DNA from: Amborella trichopoda
Lineage: Eukaryota; Streptophyta; Magnoliopsida; Amborellales; Amborellaceae
Length of the DNA: 64,000 bases
Assembly (NCBI RefSeq): GCF_000471905.2
Contig: NW_006499705.1
Location: forward strand, 6,587,564-6,651,563
Reading direction: 5' to 3'
Positions 35,640 through 46,124 of the stretch are shown one piece after another. The notes beneath the pieces are model-generated. The model worked only from the letters and a program-made list of their open reading frames with translations. It did not search any database and was not told the DNA's origin. A program made the position numbers and the translations under genes. Every line of letters starts with the position of its first letter. The stretch's first letter is position 1.

Positions 35640-35860
35640 GTGATACACCGATCACTATAAAAAATCTACTCATCCAAAACCATTAGTTTCCAGATCGCTC
35701 AGGTAAGGAATAAAATTGTCTACAACTATTAGTTTTGAACCGCTTATTATAAGGAACCAAAGTAGTTTGCAACTAATATTTCTAGATAGCTCATTAAAAG
35801 GATAAAAGCGGTTTGGAACTTTTAGTTTTGAAAGATTCATTATAAGGAATATTAGGTGGG
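35640..35860. repeat. Degenerate ~60-bp tandem repeat
   Basis: Blocks such as ACTATTAGTTT followed by GCTTATTATAAGGA, GCTCATTAAAAGGA and TTCATTATAAGGA recur three to four times at roughly 60-bp spacing. No coding potential. The flanking sequence from 34980 to 36230 is otherwise featureless. Confidence 0.55.
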
Positions 35861-36239
35861 ACTCAATAAAATATTAGATAAAAAAAAGGGAAAACAATAA
35901 AAAACAGGGGTTTTAAGGGGGACATGTAGTGTCTCGAAACTGGTTTGGTGTGGGTTGATTTCCATCCAAATCGATGATCCAAATTGGAATAGCTGGATGG
36001 AAGCGATTTGACTAGCTAAAATTGGAGCTATTAGTTCGAAACTAATAGGTCTATTATCCAGTCGGAGGAATTTCAAGAAAAATAGAAAATAATAAATTAA
36101 AAAATTATATATAATGAGACTATTTATCTTGGATACAAAGAAATAACTTGATGTGTCGTAAGTTTGAGAAATTTTATATCTCTTTTTTTTGTTTGGTGAG
36201 TTAGTGGAGAGACTACTAATATTTTAAAAAATGCAATGA

Positions 36240-37580
36240 GGCACTACTAATATTTGGGCCCAAAAGGAGTCAAGTTGATCATACACTCTTTGTGAAGAAA
36301 GATATTGTTGGAATTACTACCCTTATTGTGTATGTTGACGATATTGTTGTGAATGTGAATAATACGAGGGACATTGAGGATCTTAAATCTTGTTTAAGAA
36401 AGGTGTTTGATACATAAGATTTAAGACCCCTTAAGTACTTTTTGGGAGTTGAAGTGGCGAGATCAAAGAAAAGGATAGTCATCTCCCAAAGAAAATATGT
36501 GTTGAACTTGTTACAACAAACGGGGATTTTCGGATCTAGAGTTGCATATACTCCTATAAAAGTTAATCATAAAATTCATGGAGGAAGGGGAGAGCTATTC
36601 AAAGATCCTAATCAGTATCAACAAAATAGTGAGCAAGCTTATATATCTCACAATCACTCGACCAGACATTTCTTATGCAGTTAGCATTGTTAGACAATTT
36701 ATGCATGCACCACGTAAACCCCAACTCGATTTTGTGTACAGAATATTAAGATATCTCAAGTCAGCATCAAGGAAAGGGATATTTTTCTTTAAATCAAAGA
36801 CATCCTGATGTTGCAGTTTACACAAAATGTTGATTGGGTTGGTTCCCATATTGATAGAAGATCCACAACTGGTTGTTGTACCTTCGCTTGGGAAACCTGG
36901 TTACTTGGAAAAGCAAGAAGCAAAATGTGGCAGCTAGATCAAGTGCTGAAGCAAAATACTGAGTAATGGCTCATGGTACATGCAAAGTACTGAGTAATGG
37001 CTCATGGTACATGCAAAGTAATGTTAGAGTCAAGCTTCCCATAACTCTATATTGTGATAATGAAGCAGGCATTCATATCATAAAAATATTGTTTTTCATG
37101 GAAGGACTAAACACATTGAAATAGATTGTCACTTTATCAGAGAGAAGGTTGTTGCTAAGATCATTCAGACTCCTCAGGTAAAGTCGAAAGATCAACTTGC
37201 AAATATCTTCACCAAAGCCATTGGGCGGGACAAATTACATGATATCACAAGCAAGCTGGGCATAATTGGTATTTATGCCCCAACTTGAGGGGGAGTGTTG
37301 GAAATGAAAAGAATAAGTTTGTATTTGATGGATAGAACTACCATTTATCTTTTGTTTGTCATTATTTGTCTTATGTCTCTAGCTAAGGGCATTATTATCC
37401 ATAAATTATAATTAGGGTTATCACTTAATGTTATAAGAGGGGTAGATGTTACAAGTAACCTCTAAGCCACTCACTTTCCCTCTCTAGCTCTCTATCTCTC
37501 ACAGGTCTCTCTCTCTCCTTCTTCACCATATTTATTTTCTTTCTTCTCTTTCTCTCTCTAAATCCTACCAAACTATTTTC
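36240..37580 (+). mobile_element. Copia retrotransposon fragment with 3' LTR
   Basis: Polymerase and RNase H frames, broken by stops and shifts, read DHTLFVKKDIVGITTLIVYVDDIVV (the YVDD catalytic motif is kept), LKYFLGVEVARSKKRIVISQ, then SHIDRRSTTGCCTFAW, LYCDNEAG, and KSKDQLANIFTKA in pieces. A purine tract GAGGGGGAG at ~37287-37295 precedes an LTR start TGTTGGAAATG at 37296. The LTR's right end is not clear and 37580 is approximate. The 5' half of the element and its 5' LTR are absent. Confidence 0.8.
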
Positions 37581-38109
37581 TTCTCTACTTTAAGTCAGGA
37601 ACTTCCAAATGAGATATTTTTTGATGTCTTGGTCATAAGAAGAAAAACCGCATTAGCGTGAAAAACCATGACATGACTTTGGATATTTTTTGTTATTAGA
37701 TGTATAACCGCACTTGCATGAAAGCCTCATGACAAAAATATGCACATAAATGTTAAATTCATTAAGTGGTAAAGACTTTATGATATTTCAATATATCTTG
37801 CGTCATAGCCAAGTGGGAGATGTTGGTACGTGTGTGTGGCCATGGGGCCTTTAAACGTACAATATTTCTCTCTCTTATAATTTAATGCTTATCTCTAAAA
37901 AAGGGAGGCTTCTTAAAGAGAGAAAGTACCGTTATCTAACGGCTAGAAAGTAACCACCCACTTCCCAAGATTACAGGGCCACGTTTTTTCAGAGATTTCA
38001 AGAGGAAGCCGAACGTTGGAGAACGACCTCCTCCATCTCTCTTTAAGAAGGGTTTCATGACCATGAAGTGGTACACATAAATTTATAGTGTTCTCACAGT
38101 TCTGGTAAA
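37581..38109. other. Repeat-derived spacer, possible LTR
   Basis: No gene. At about 37806-37820 AGTGGGAGATGTTGG looks like a Copia polypurine tract followed by an LTR start, so an LTR of a third Copia copy may occupy ~37816 onward. I could not find its end. Confidence 0.4.
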
Positions 38110-39000
38110 ATCTTGGTCTTTACTATTGATAGTCTCAAGACATTGCTCTTAATCCTAGAAGTGGGTCCATCTCTTCCCTCAAGTTTTTCAACAATATGGG
38201 TGTTCAGTGTTGCAATCAGCATTTATGTAGTTTGGATTAGTTCTTTGACTCATAGAAGGTTAACAACAAGTTCTTGTACCTTTGTTTGTGGCAATCTCAT
38301 TTCACAGAAGACTAGGAAATGCATTGTAGGGGCCAAATAAAGTACTGAAGCATAATAGAAGGCCACAACTCATGGAACTTGTAAAATTATGTGGATAGAG
38401 TAGAATTATATTTGCTGATCTGGGAGTTGAAGTTCAGTTATCGTGACCCTTCATTGTGATAATGAAGCAGCCATCTCAAATTTCTAAGATTCATGAATAT
38501 CATGACAGAACAAAGCATATCGAAGTGGATAATCATTTCATAACGGGAAACAAATAGCTGGAATTATTTGTACTCCACATGTGAAATCATGAGACCAACT
38601 AGCAGATATCTTCATAAAAGTAGTGTTCACGTGATAGACTACAAATTATCAAGCTGGGCATAATTGATATCCATGCTCCAGCTTAAGTCGGAGTGTTGAA
38701 AGTGCAACGATAAGTTAGGTGCATAAATGGAATACATCACTTAATAAGGATATAATGTGGGTTCTCATTTAAAAAAAGCATTACTGTAATTTTTCCATGT
38801 CAACAATATATAAAATGTAACTAATTTTTCCATGTCAACAATATATAAAATGTAACTACTCTAACTCAATAGACTAGGCCAAACATTTAGCCTCATTTTT
38901 CTCATGCCACCTCTCTCTCCTCTTCTCGTGTTCTCTTTTCTTCTTATGTATTGATCTTACACCAATAGTTTCATACCTAGATCTAAATCGTTTTTCCAAT
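38110..39000 (+). mobile_element. Second Copia fragment with 3' LTR
   Basis: The frame reads SLTHRRLTTSSCTFVCGNL, the conserved Copia RNase H signature. Broken frames then give LHCDNEAAIS, TKHIEVDNHFI and LGIIDIHAPA. The LTR begins TGTTGAAAGTGC at 38694. Everything 5' of the RNase H domain is missing. The right border is approximate. The LTR carries the duplication listed at 38787. Confidence 0.75.
38787..38856. repeat. Perfect 35-bp tandem duplication containing a TATA-like box
   Basis: The unit TAATTTTTCCATGTCAACAA plus TATATAAAATGTAAC occurs twice with no mismatch (38787-38821 and 38822-38856), inside the LTR that starts at 38694. Each unit has an ATATATAAAA stretch that could serve as a TATA box. 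Confidence 0.9.
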
Positions 39001-39388
39001 TCCAGTTGGGAGTGATGTACAGAAGATATACAAAGCAGTAATTTAACATACCAATATTTTTAAAATATTATTTGTAAATTTGTATAATTATACATAATAC
39101 TTATCACAATATCCAGAAAGTCTGTTGAGCAATGACAAGGAATGGAAATTAGCACATTTTCCCTACATAAAACAAACAATGTCCAACATAATTTACATAT
39201 GTTCCATTTCATATTAAAGAAATATCAAGCCAAAATATCACTCAAACTTTACAAGCCATTGCATAAACCATATGAATTTAAGTTCAAATATGTTGGCTTG
39301 AAATAACATACAACATTAAATTTATGCCAAGGCATGATAAATGCTTTGTAAACTAAGTAGAAAGAGTCCAAACCATTGATTTAAACAA

Positions 39389-39615
39389 TGTTAAAATCCT
39401 TTATCATCCTAGTTTTTGACCTAAGTGTCCTAATTCTTTTTGTATGGGCAATTTTGTCCATAACATATTTCGTTAAGAAAATATAAGGTTGAGAGGTGCG
39501 TAGGGGTGAGTTAGACCTCACAGCAGCCTCTTTTCTCTCTCACGTCTCTCTCATATCTCTCTCTCTTCTCTCTTCTTCTTTCGCTTTTTTTTTTCTCGCT
39601 CTAGGTTCTCTAACT
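39389..39615 (+). repeat. Copia 5' LTR
   Basis: Begins TGTTAAAATCC and ends CTCTAACT, directly before TGGTATCAAAG. Aligns end to end with 50500-50726. Confidence 0.9.
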
Positions 39616-39627
39616 TGGTATCAAAGA
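39616..39627 (+). promoter_or_regulatory. Primer-binding site (initiator Met tRNA type)
   Basis: TGGTATCAAAGA sits immediately after the 5' LTR. The plant initiator-Met consensus is TGGTATCAGAGC, so two bases differ. Confidence 0.85.
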
Positions 39628-40035
39628 AAATATGAATTGATCTTCTCATCTTCCCATTTCCTTTCAATTTTCCCTTTCCTTACATCTTCCCCTTTCTTCC
39701 ATTTTCATATCATCTTCCCCTTTCCTTTCAAAAAGAAAAAGGGGACCCTAACCCTGTTGACATTGATCTCGTCAAGGGGTAACTAGTTTTCCTTTTCTTT
39801 TTTGTATGCAAGCAAAGTATGGTGGCATGTGGATGCAGTGGATGCCCATGGTACTGAAGTATTCTCTCTTGGATGTGGAAAACAAAGAGGAATAGTTGCT
39901 GAAATGTCTAATAGGGTGTGGCTAAAGCTATAGGAGGCATGTTGGGTTTCATATGCCAAGTGGATCTGCAATTAGTGTGATGAGGTTGTTATGTGCGTGA
40001 TTATTTTTCCCTATCAAGATCTAAAAAGCGATCGT

Positions 40036-41957
40036 TGTTGGGTTTCTTTGGCTATTAAAGGCCTTATGAAAGCTTGTATTCAATTATTTGATCTAGTGAA
40101 ATATAAACTCAGTATGAGTATGGTCCTAGATTGAGATTAAGCAAATGCTATTTGCCGATACTCAGACTTGGCTTGACATACCAGGCCAGACGAGTTGGAA
40201 AACCCCTAATGCTTGGGCATGAAACAAAACTGATAAGGGTTTTACGGGTCAACTCTTGATGAGGTCGGACTTGCCTAGGAGAGTGAGTCAAGAGATTGTG
40301 CGACCCTTGTACGTGATGGTTGGCCTCTAGAGACGAGGGCCAAAGCCTCATTACTGGACCATCATATGATAGTTATATAAAGAAAGTGAGTCACCATTGA
40401 GGGTGAAACATGTACATGTGCGAGAAATTACCCTTATGCACCATAGAGCTGTGGTTGCATCTGGTTTATATAACTTTGGACTCGTTTCTAGGGGAGAACC
40501 CGTAATCCATTGACTGGGATTATGTCCCCTAGCCTATTGACTGATTTTGGTAGCCCAACCATGAACCCCTGCAATAGTCTGTACGTCATGAGACCTATTG
40601 GGTTAGTTTGAAAAAGCAAATATAGATCATCGTCCACAGTAGAAGGTGGAGTGCTTCCGCAATATTGTAAGTCCTAGATCTTGTCAGATCTGATTCCCAA
40701 TCAAAATTATTAAGATTTAATTATTTTGATATTAAATAATTTTGATATTAATTATTTGAATTTTTGTGAATATCTAGATATTTTATTTTTATAAATTGGA
40801 TTTATAAATTGAGAGATATTCAATTTTTCAATATTTAAATATTATGAAGAAAATAAAATTAATTTCCAATTAACTAAAAATCAATTTATGGATTTATAAA
40901 TCACTAAACATATGGGGGCCCACCATTAATTTAATCACATAAAAGAATTGAGTGGGGCCCACATGAGGCCACCAAGGGTGGCACGCCCCCCTCAAAGGAA
41001 ACGTCACTTACTATTATATGACCAAGCCAACAAGACTTGGAAATTAAGCTAACATAATATGGAATGCTTTGAAATTAAAAGGAGGTTTATTTAAATCAGT
41101 ATTATGTGTAAGAAGATTATAGAAAAATAAACTATGTATGAGAATATTTTCCATATTTCATTATTTGATGGGATTACGTTTAGGAAGCTGAAAGATAATG
41201 TTTTAGCACATTCCTTTCAATCATGATGGTAGATCTAAGGATTGGATGGCTCAGAACTCTCACCCCACAGATCTCCTATGATCAATAGTCTGGAGTCAAT
41301 CTGCATAAAGATAGCTAACCCTAAGGAAACCCTAACCCCTTGAAAATCTATAAATAGGGGGCTCTCCCTTCACAATTCTCTACACCTCTCAACTCCTCTC
41401 TCTTCTCTCTCCTAGGGTGGCATGCCACCCCTAGGGTTTCTCTCTCTTTTGTCTCATCTAAAGTTCTCTCTCTCTCATAGCTTAGAAAGTAAGAGGGGGC
41501 ACACCCCCTCTAGATTTAAGAGGGGAAGCACTCCCCATAGCCTAAGGCATTGAGGCCTTATTTATGATCCAGGTTATTTTATGCTCTCATATTTTGTAGG
41601 GTTATAGCCAAAAGCTTTCTCATACTTGGTAGATCCGAGATAGACCATTGATCTCGTAAGCTATTAGAGGAGTAGACCCGGTGTGGAGTGTACTAAGTCC
41701 GGTTGAGATAATCTTTCGACATCTTTACTTTGTGCTATGTAGTACTTTTATTTCTTATGCCTTTCTTGTTCCCATAAGCATTATATTGGTTTTTATTTAA
41801 TGAATAAAAGAAGTTGTAATTAGTGGCAACAAGTGAGAACCATTTATTATTATTTATTTGTTTATTTCGAGGGAGTTTTATTATATGTTCTAGTCCGTGA
41901 GAAAAAAAATAATAAAAAACTATATACACCGTGCTAGATCACCTCGTCCTACTTTCA
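40036..41957 (+). mobile_element. Solo LTR, 1922 bp (family C), inserted in the Copia leader
   Basis: Begins TGTTGGGTTTC and ends CTACTTTCA, with a perfect 5-bp duplication ATCGT on both sides (40031-40035 and 41958-41962). There is no coding capacity. A good TATA box, TATAAATAG, lies at ~41349-41357, followed by a CT-rich leader, which would place U3 at 40036 to ~41375. AT-rich sequence with AATAAAAG near 41801 could supply the polyadenylation signal. Size and layout fit a long Gypsy-type LTR left after LTR-LTR recombination. Confidence 0.85.
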
Positions 41958-42229
41958 ATCGTTACCTAGTTTCAAGTTGTTGTCAATCTATGCTATTGTG
42001 TGTGACTCCTCTTTCGACAATCTATAGTTTCAAGTTGGTAGCATGGTAATGCCCATATGTGTTCAGTTTGGTGTTGCCCTAATTAGTTCAAGTGTGAGAA
42101 TGTGGCCAGATCGGAATGATAGGTATCTATGTACTTTTAAGTGTTTTTTTAACATTGTATTAGGCTTGTGTGAGTGACAAAAATTTGCCAACTGTGGTTG
42201 CCCTTTTTCTACTTTCTCTTATATTCTCA

Positions 42230-44762
42230 TGGATACAAAAATTAAACTTGGAATCCTGAGTCTTCCTGAAACTGTGGGGATACAAATCACCTGGTGAAAT
42301 TAAATGAGTCCAATTATGTTGTATGCGATCAGTCAAAATATCCCTTGATGCTAGGGGTAGCTTAAATATTTTGATTGAAGACAAGCTTAGTAAATTTGAT
42401 AGTAAATATGAAGAGTGAATGAGGGAGAATTACAAAATCATAACCTATCTATGAAGTAGTATGGAACCCCAAATAAGTGCCAATGTGATGTTTCTCGATA
42501 CAGCTAAAGAATTTGGGACACTCTAAAAGTAACATACTTATTAGATAAAATATATCTCAAGTATATGAGTTGTTTGAGAAAAAGTTTCAATTACAATTGG
42601 GAAATAAAAATGTGAGTGAGTATTAAAGTACCCTTAGGGGTATATGCGAGAAGAGATGAATCTATATCAGCCTATATCTGGTGATGTGGAATTATAGATG
42701 AGGCAACGTGAGGAATTTAGGGTTGCCAATTTTTATCTAGCCCATAGTTGTTGGGTACGAGAACAGGAACAGTTCTGAGATCGGGGGCAGAATCGGCAGA
42801 TTCGAAACTATACTGACGATCCTTGTGTTAAGGATCGATGCCCGTATAGCCTCAAAAGTCGGGATCGAGGTCCATGTGTGTTGGGGATCAAGCTCCTTTA
42901 TTGCATAGGATGAAGTAATTATATTAAGGTGCGAGATCCTATATGTAAGAAGCAAAGTTCTCAAGGGAATTTTTTTGAGTTTCTTAACTCAAGGAGCACA
43001 TTACTGAAAGTGATCCAAAATATTATAAAGCGAGGAAAAACTTTTATAGGAGTGAGCTCCATTTTCTTAGAACACGAGTTCCACATGAAGGTAATACGGA
43101 TCTGTGGCTTTAAAATGCAGCTCCTGGCGTTGTTAACCAATAATATGTAGGCTTAGTCCTTCTATGAAATAAATAAGGAACTTTTAAGCGATACCATATT
43201 GGTGGGATTTGAATGCCATATATGGCGATGCTTGTGTTTCCTTATTTTGGAATCTAGATCCCAATGCACTCTAGAGCACAAACCATGAGACTTGGGAACT
43301 AGGTCCTGTAATGTTCAAGAACGTTAAATTAAATTGCACGGAACTTGTTCCCTTATAAGATGGAGTGAGATCCCGAAAATAGTAAATTGAGTTTCAAACG
43401 AGATCCGCTCCGGGATTGAGAGAGTCGAGGTTCTGCAAGGGGTCGCCAAGCAAGGGAGGAGATCTCGGTAACCATGATCTAGCCTTAATTTTGAGAGGCA
43501 TTTTGTGCATGAAGAGATCTTGGCAAGCTGTGAATTCCCATCTCTCAATAATGTTTACTTGTGCATTTAACGTGTCAATATATCTGCTTTTCCCTCTCAT
43601 TTTGACTCAACTATTAGTGATAGATCAACATTGAATACAGTTGTAGGGAGAGGTGATGGAGGCAAAGGTCGGGGACATAGTTGTGACTCTGGAAGAGGGC
43701 GAGGTAGACGTGATTGTGGCAGGGGTCAAGGAACTCGCAAGTGTACGCATTGTGGGCATACAAAGTGTTCGGACAAAGTTGGTAAGCCTACTTGGGCAAA
43801 CCAGATTACTTACACATCTGAAAGTGATGACCTTTATTTGAATGAACCCGGTGACTACCAACAACAATTGGATTCTATTGGTGACTCTTTGGTCTTCCAA
43901 AGAAGAATCTGCTAAACTTGTTAAGCAAGTATAACAGTATGTAGTTCCCTCTTCCTCTTCTACTACCACTCTTGCCAGTTCAGGTACTTAGGTACTTCTT
44001 GCCTCTCAGATTCCTACAGCCTGGTCATTAGGAAACTCTGATCACATGACTAGTGAGTCGTCTGTTTTACCTCTAAATAAGTGAATTCCTAATTCCTCTC
44101 TTACTTTGGATGATGGATAGTTGTCCAGTGTATCAGGCAAGGTGTATTTTTTCCTACTTCTTCCCTTCTCTGCCATCTGTACCATACGTTGTTAAGTTAC
44201 CTCTCTGTTTATTATCCATGAGCAAATTAACCAAATCTCTTCATTTCTCTATAACATTTTATTCTTGTGTCTTTCAAGATCTAAAGATGAGAAGGACGAT
44301 TGGTGGTAGGCATGAGTCAAGCAGCCTGTACTACTTGGATCATAACCTCATTGGCGATGCTCTTCACTCTGCCGATTCTCTTTTCTTATGGTGTTGTCAA
44401 CCGGATCATTGTCTCAATAACTTGTAGTTGTTAGTCCCTTTTTTGAAGTATGTGTATGTTTTAGAGTGTGAAGCTTGTCACTTAAGAAAGTATAATAGGG
44501 TGCGATGTCATCCGGGAGTTGACAAATGAAGAGTTCCTTTAACAATGGTTCATTCTAATATATGAGATTTAGGTAGGGTACAAAGTTTGTCCGGTCATAG
44601 GCATTTTGTAACTTTCGCCGTTGATTATTCACAAATAACATAGTTATATTCATAAAAGAGAGATCAAAGATTTCCCCATTTTTAAATTCTTTCACAAGGA
44701 GATCTAGACTCAATTCAATAAGAATATGTGTATTTTATGTTATGATAATGCTAAAAAATATC
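42230..44762 (+). pseudogene. Copia gag and protease-region remnant
   Basis: Frames read LWCLSVKIFLDARGSLNILI, KYEE-MREN, SMEPQISANVMFLDTAKEF and YARRDESISAYI, typical of the Copia gag (UBN2-type) domain. After the hAT-like insert the frame resumes with LNFERHFVHEEILASCEFPS, then a Gly/Arg-rich GRGDGGKGRG stretch and a zinc-knuckle remnant CTHCGHTKCSDKVGKPTWAN. Multiple stops show it is dead. The second half of the zinc knuckle lacks its His/Cys spacing. Confidence 0.75.
42743..43476. mobile_element. Non-autonomous hAT-like element, 734 bp
   Basis: It splits the Copia gag frame and is flanked by a perfect 8-bp duplication ATCTAGCC (42735-42742 and 43477-43484), the hallmark length for hAT elements. 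The ends are short and imperfect: CATAGTT on the left and the complement CATGGTT on the right. No transposase is encoded. The interior holds about eight copies of a motif like GGRNNNGAGRTCC, for example 42861-42873, 42883-42896, 43049-43060, 43294-43306, 43339-43351 and 43362-43374. Confidence 0.85.
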
Positions 44763-45335
44763 CTTTTTTTTTTTGAGAAAAGTTAACTGTCTTCCATTGA
44801 AAGAGTTTATACAGAAGTATTAAAATAGAGGGTCCCTTTTTAGTGGGACTCCTCATAAAAAGGTTGTTAGTCAACCCTATACAAAATTGGTTAAAAGGAC
44901 AACCCTTGATGCTACAAGATTTACAATGATATTACAAAAAAATAGGCTTATAAAATTGCCCCTTTGTACAAAAAACTTTGTGACATACATCAAAATTAGG
45001 TGGTCGAGAACTGCTGTTCCTTTATCCCTCTGTGGTTTGGATCAAAGGTGACCTGTAAAATCTTCAGTGTGAGCTCTAAGCCCGTCCTTTGCTAGAAGCT
45101 TAGCCAAGTCGTTTGACGTCCTCCACGTATGCATCCAAGAGACGTCCATATCCCTGCAAATGTCAACGATCTCGTAAAAAATGGGAGCAAGATATCAAGG
45201 AGGGGAGGAGCCCCCTGATGCCCAGGAAATGATGTTACTAACGTCCCCTTCCACAGTAAGGTTTTGCCCCCAAGACAAATTGAAGCTTTTAAAACCCCAA
45301 GAGAAGGGCCATTGCCTCAACATGCTGAGAGTCTT

Positions 45336-46124
45336 TGTAACAATCCTAAACTTAAAAAAAAAAAAAGAAAGAAAAAAAAAGAAAAAGAAAAGAAGAAAAT
45401 AAATTTTTAATACATGATGATTCGTTTAAACATGATGGTCCTTAGGGACCATCTCTACTTTTCAAAGCTTTTCGTTAAAAGCTTTGTGTTTCCTTGCTCT
45501 TGCCACGTCCATTAAAGGACGTGGGCTTTAGGTGTTTAAAGCGTAAACTAACGCTCACACCTGTAACGTAATAAAAGAATAAAATAATATGTTAGTAGAA
45601 TTTAAATTCAGAGAGGTGAAGACTCCTACCTTAGAAAACTTATGACATTTTTCTCTCTGGTCGAAACACAGTGAACTCCTCTCTCGAGCCGAATTTTTTA
45701 TCGGAAGCTCCCTCTCAAATATTTGTGTGTAAGTGACATCATCTTCCTGAAAAATAGTCTTGTTTTTAATAAATAGTGATATTTCTGTCCAGGATTCTTT
45801 ATTTTATAAGTTNTGTGTGTAAGTGACTATCATCTTACATANNNNNNNNNNNNNNNNNNNNNNNNNNNNNNNNNNNNNNNNNNNNNNNNNNNNNNNNNNN
45901 NNNCCAAACTCATCAACTATGGTAAACATTTTTTCAGGATAACTGCGGTATTCATTTTGAGTGCTAGTCAAGATCAACCTTGGTAAGATATTGTTGTTGT
46001 GCTAGCTTTCTTTTGTTACTTTGTAAAAACTCGCCACTGTAAATTTGTCCTATCAATAGATGTATATATGTTTTGTCTGTCACATCTCAGGAATAATAGT
46101 ATTGTAAATTCTTGGGGTGTGACA
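45336..46124 (-). mobile_element. Solo LTR, family B, inside the L1 RNase H domain
   Basis: On the plus strand it begins TGTAACAATCC and ends GGGGTGTGACA; on its own strand it starts TGTCACACCCC, a common Gypsy LTR start. A perfect 5-bp duplication GTCTT flanks it (45331-45335 and 46125-46129). Excising it with one duplication joins the L1 frame ILLTYSEYLGIQ to DSQHVEAMALLLG without a shift, a convincing RNase H domain. The length is 789 bp including a 62-N gap (45842-45903). The part at 45336-45730 matches 1-416 of this window in inverted orientation. Confidence 0.92.
45842..45903. other. Assembly gap (62 N) inside the solo LTR
   Basis: A run of N preceded by a single N at 45813. The sequence TGTGTGTAAGTGAC(T)ATCATCTT occurs on both sides of the single N (about 45725 and 45814), so a local repeat or misjoin is likely. 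Confidence 0.98.

Noticed and set aside
42929..43150. Possible coding frame inside the hAT-like element
   Set aside because: No transposase motif, and the frame is explained by repeated motifs in a non-autonomous element.
45420..45735. Retrozyme-type hammerhead ribozyme in LTR family B
   Set aside because: A GTCGAAAC-like core fragment was tempting, but the CTGATGA core and flanking stems are absent on either strand, and the element is a 789-bp LTR with a 5-bp duplication.
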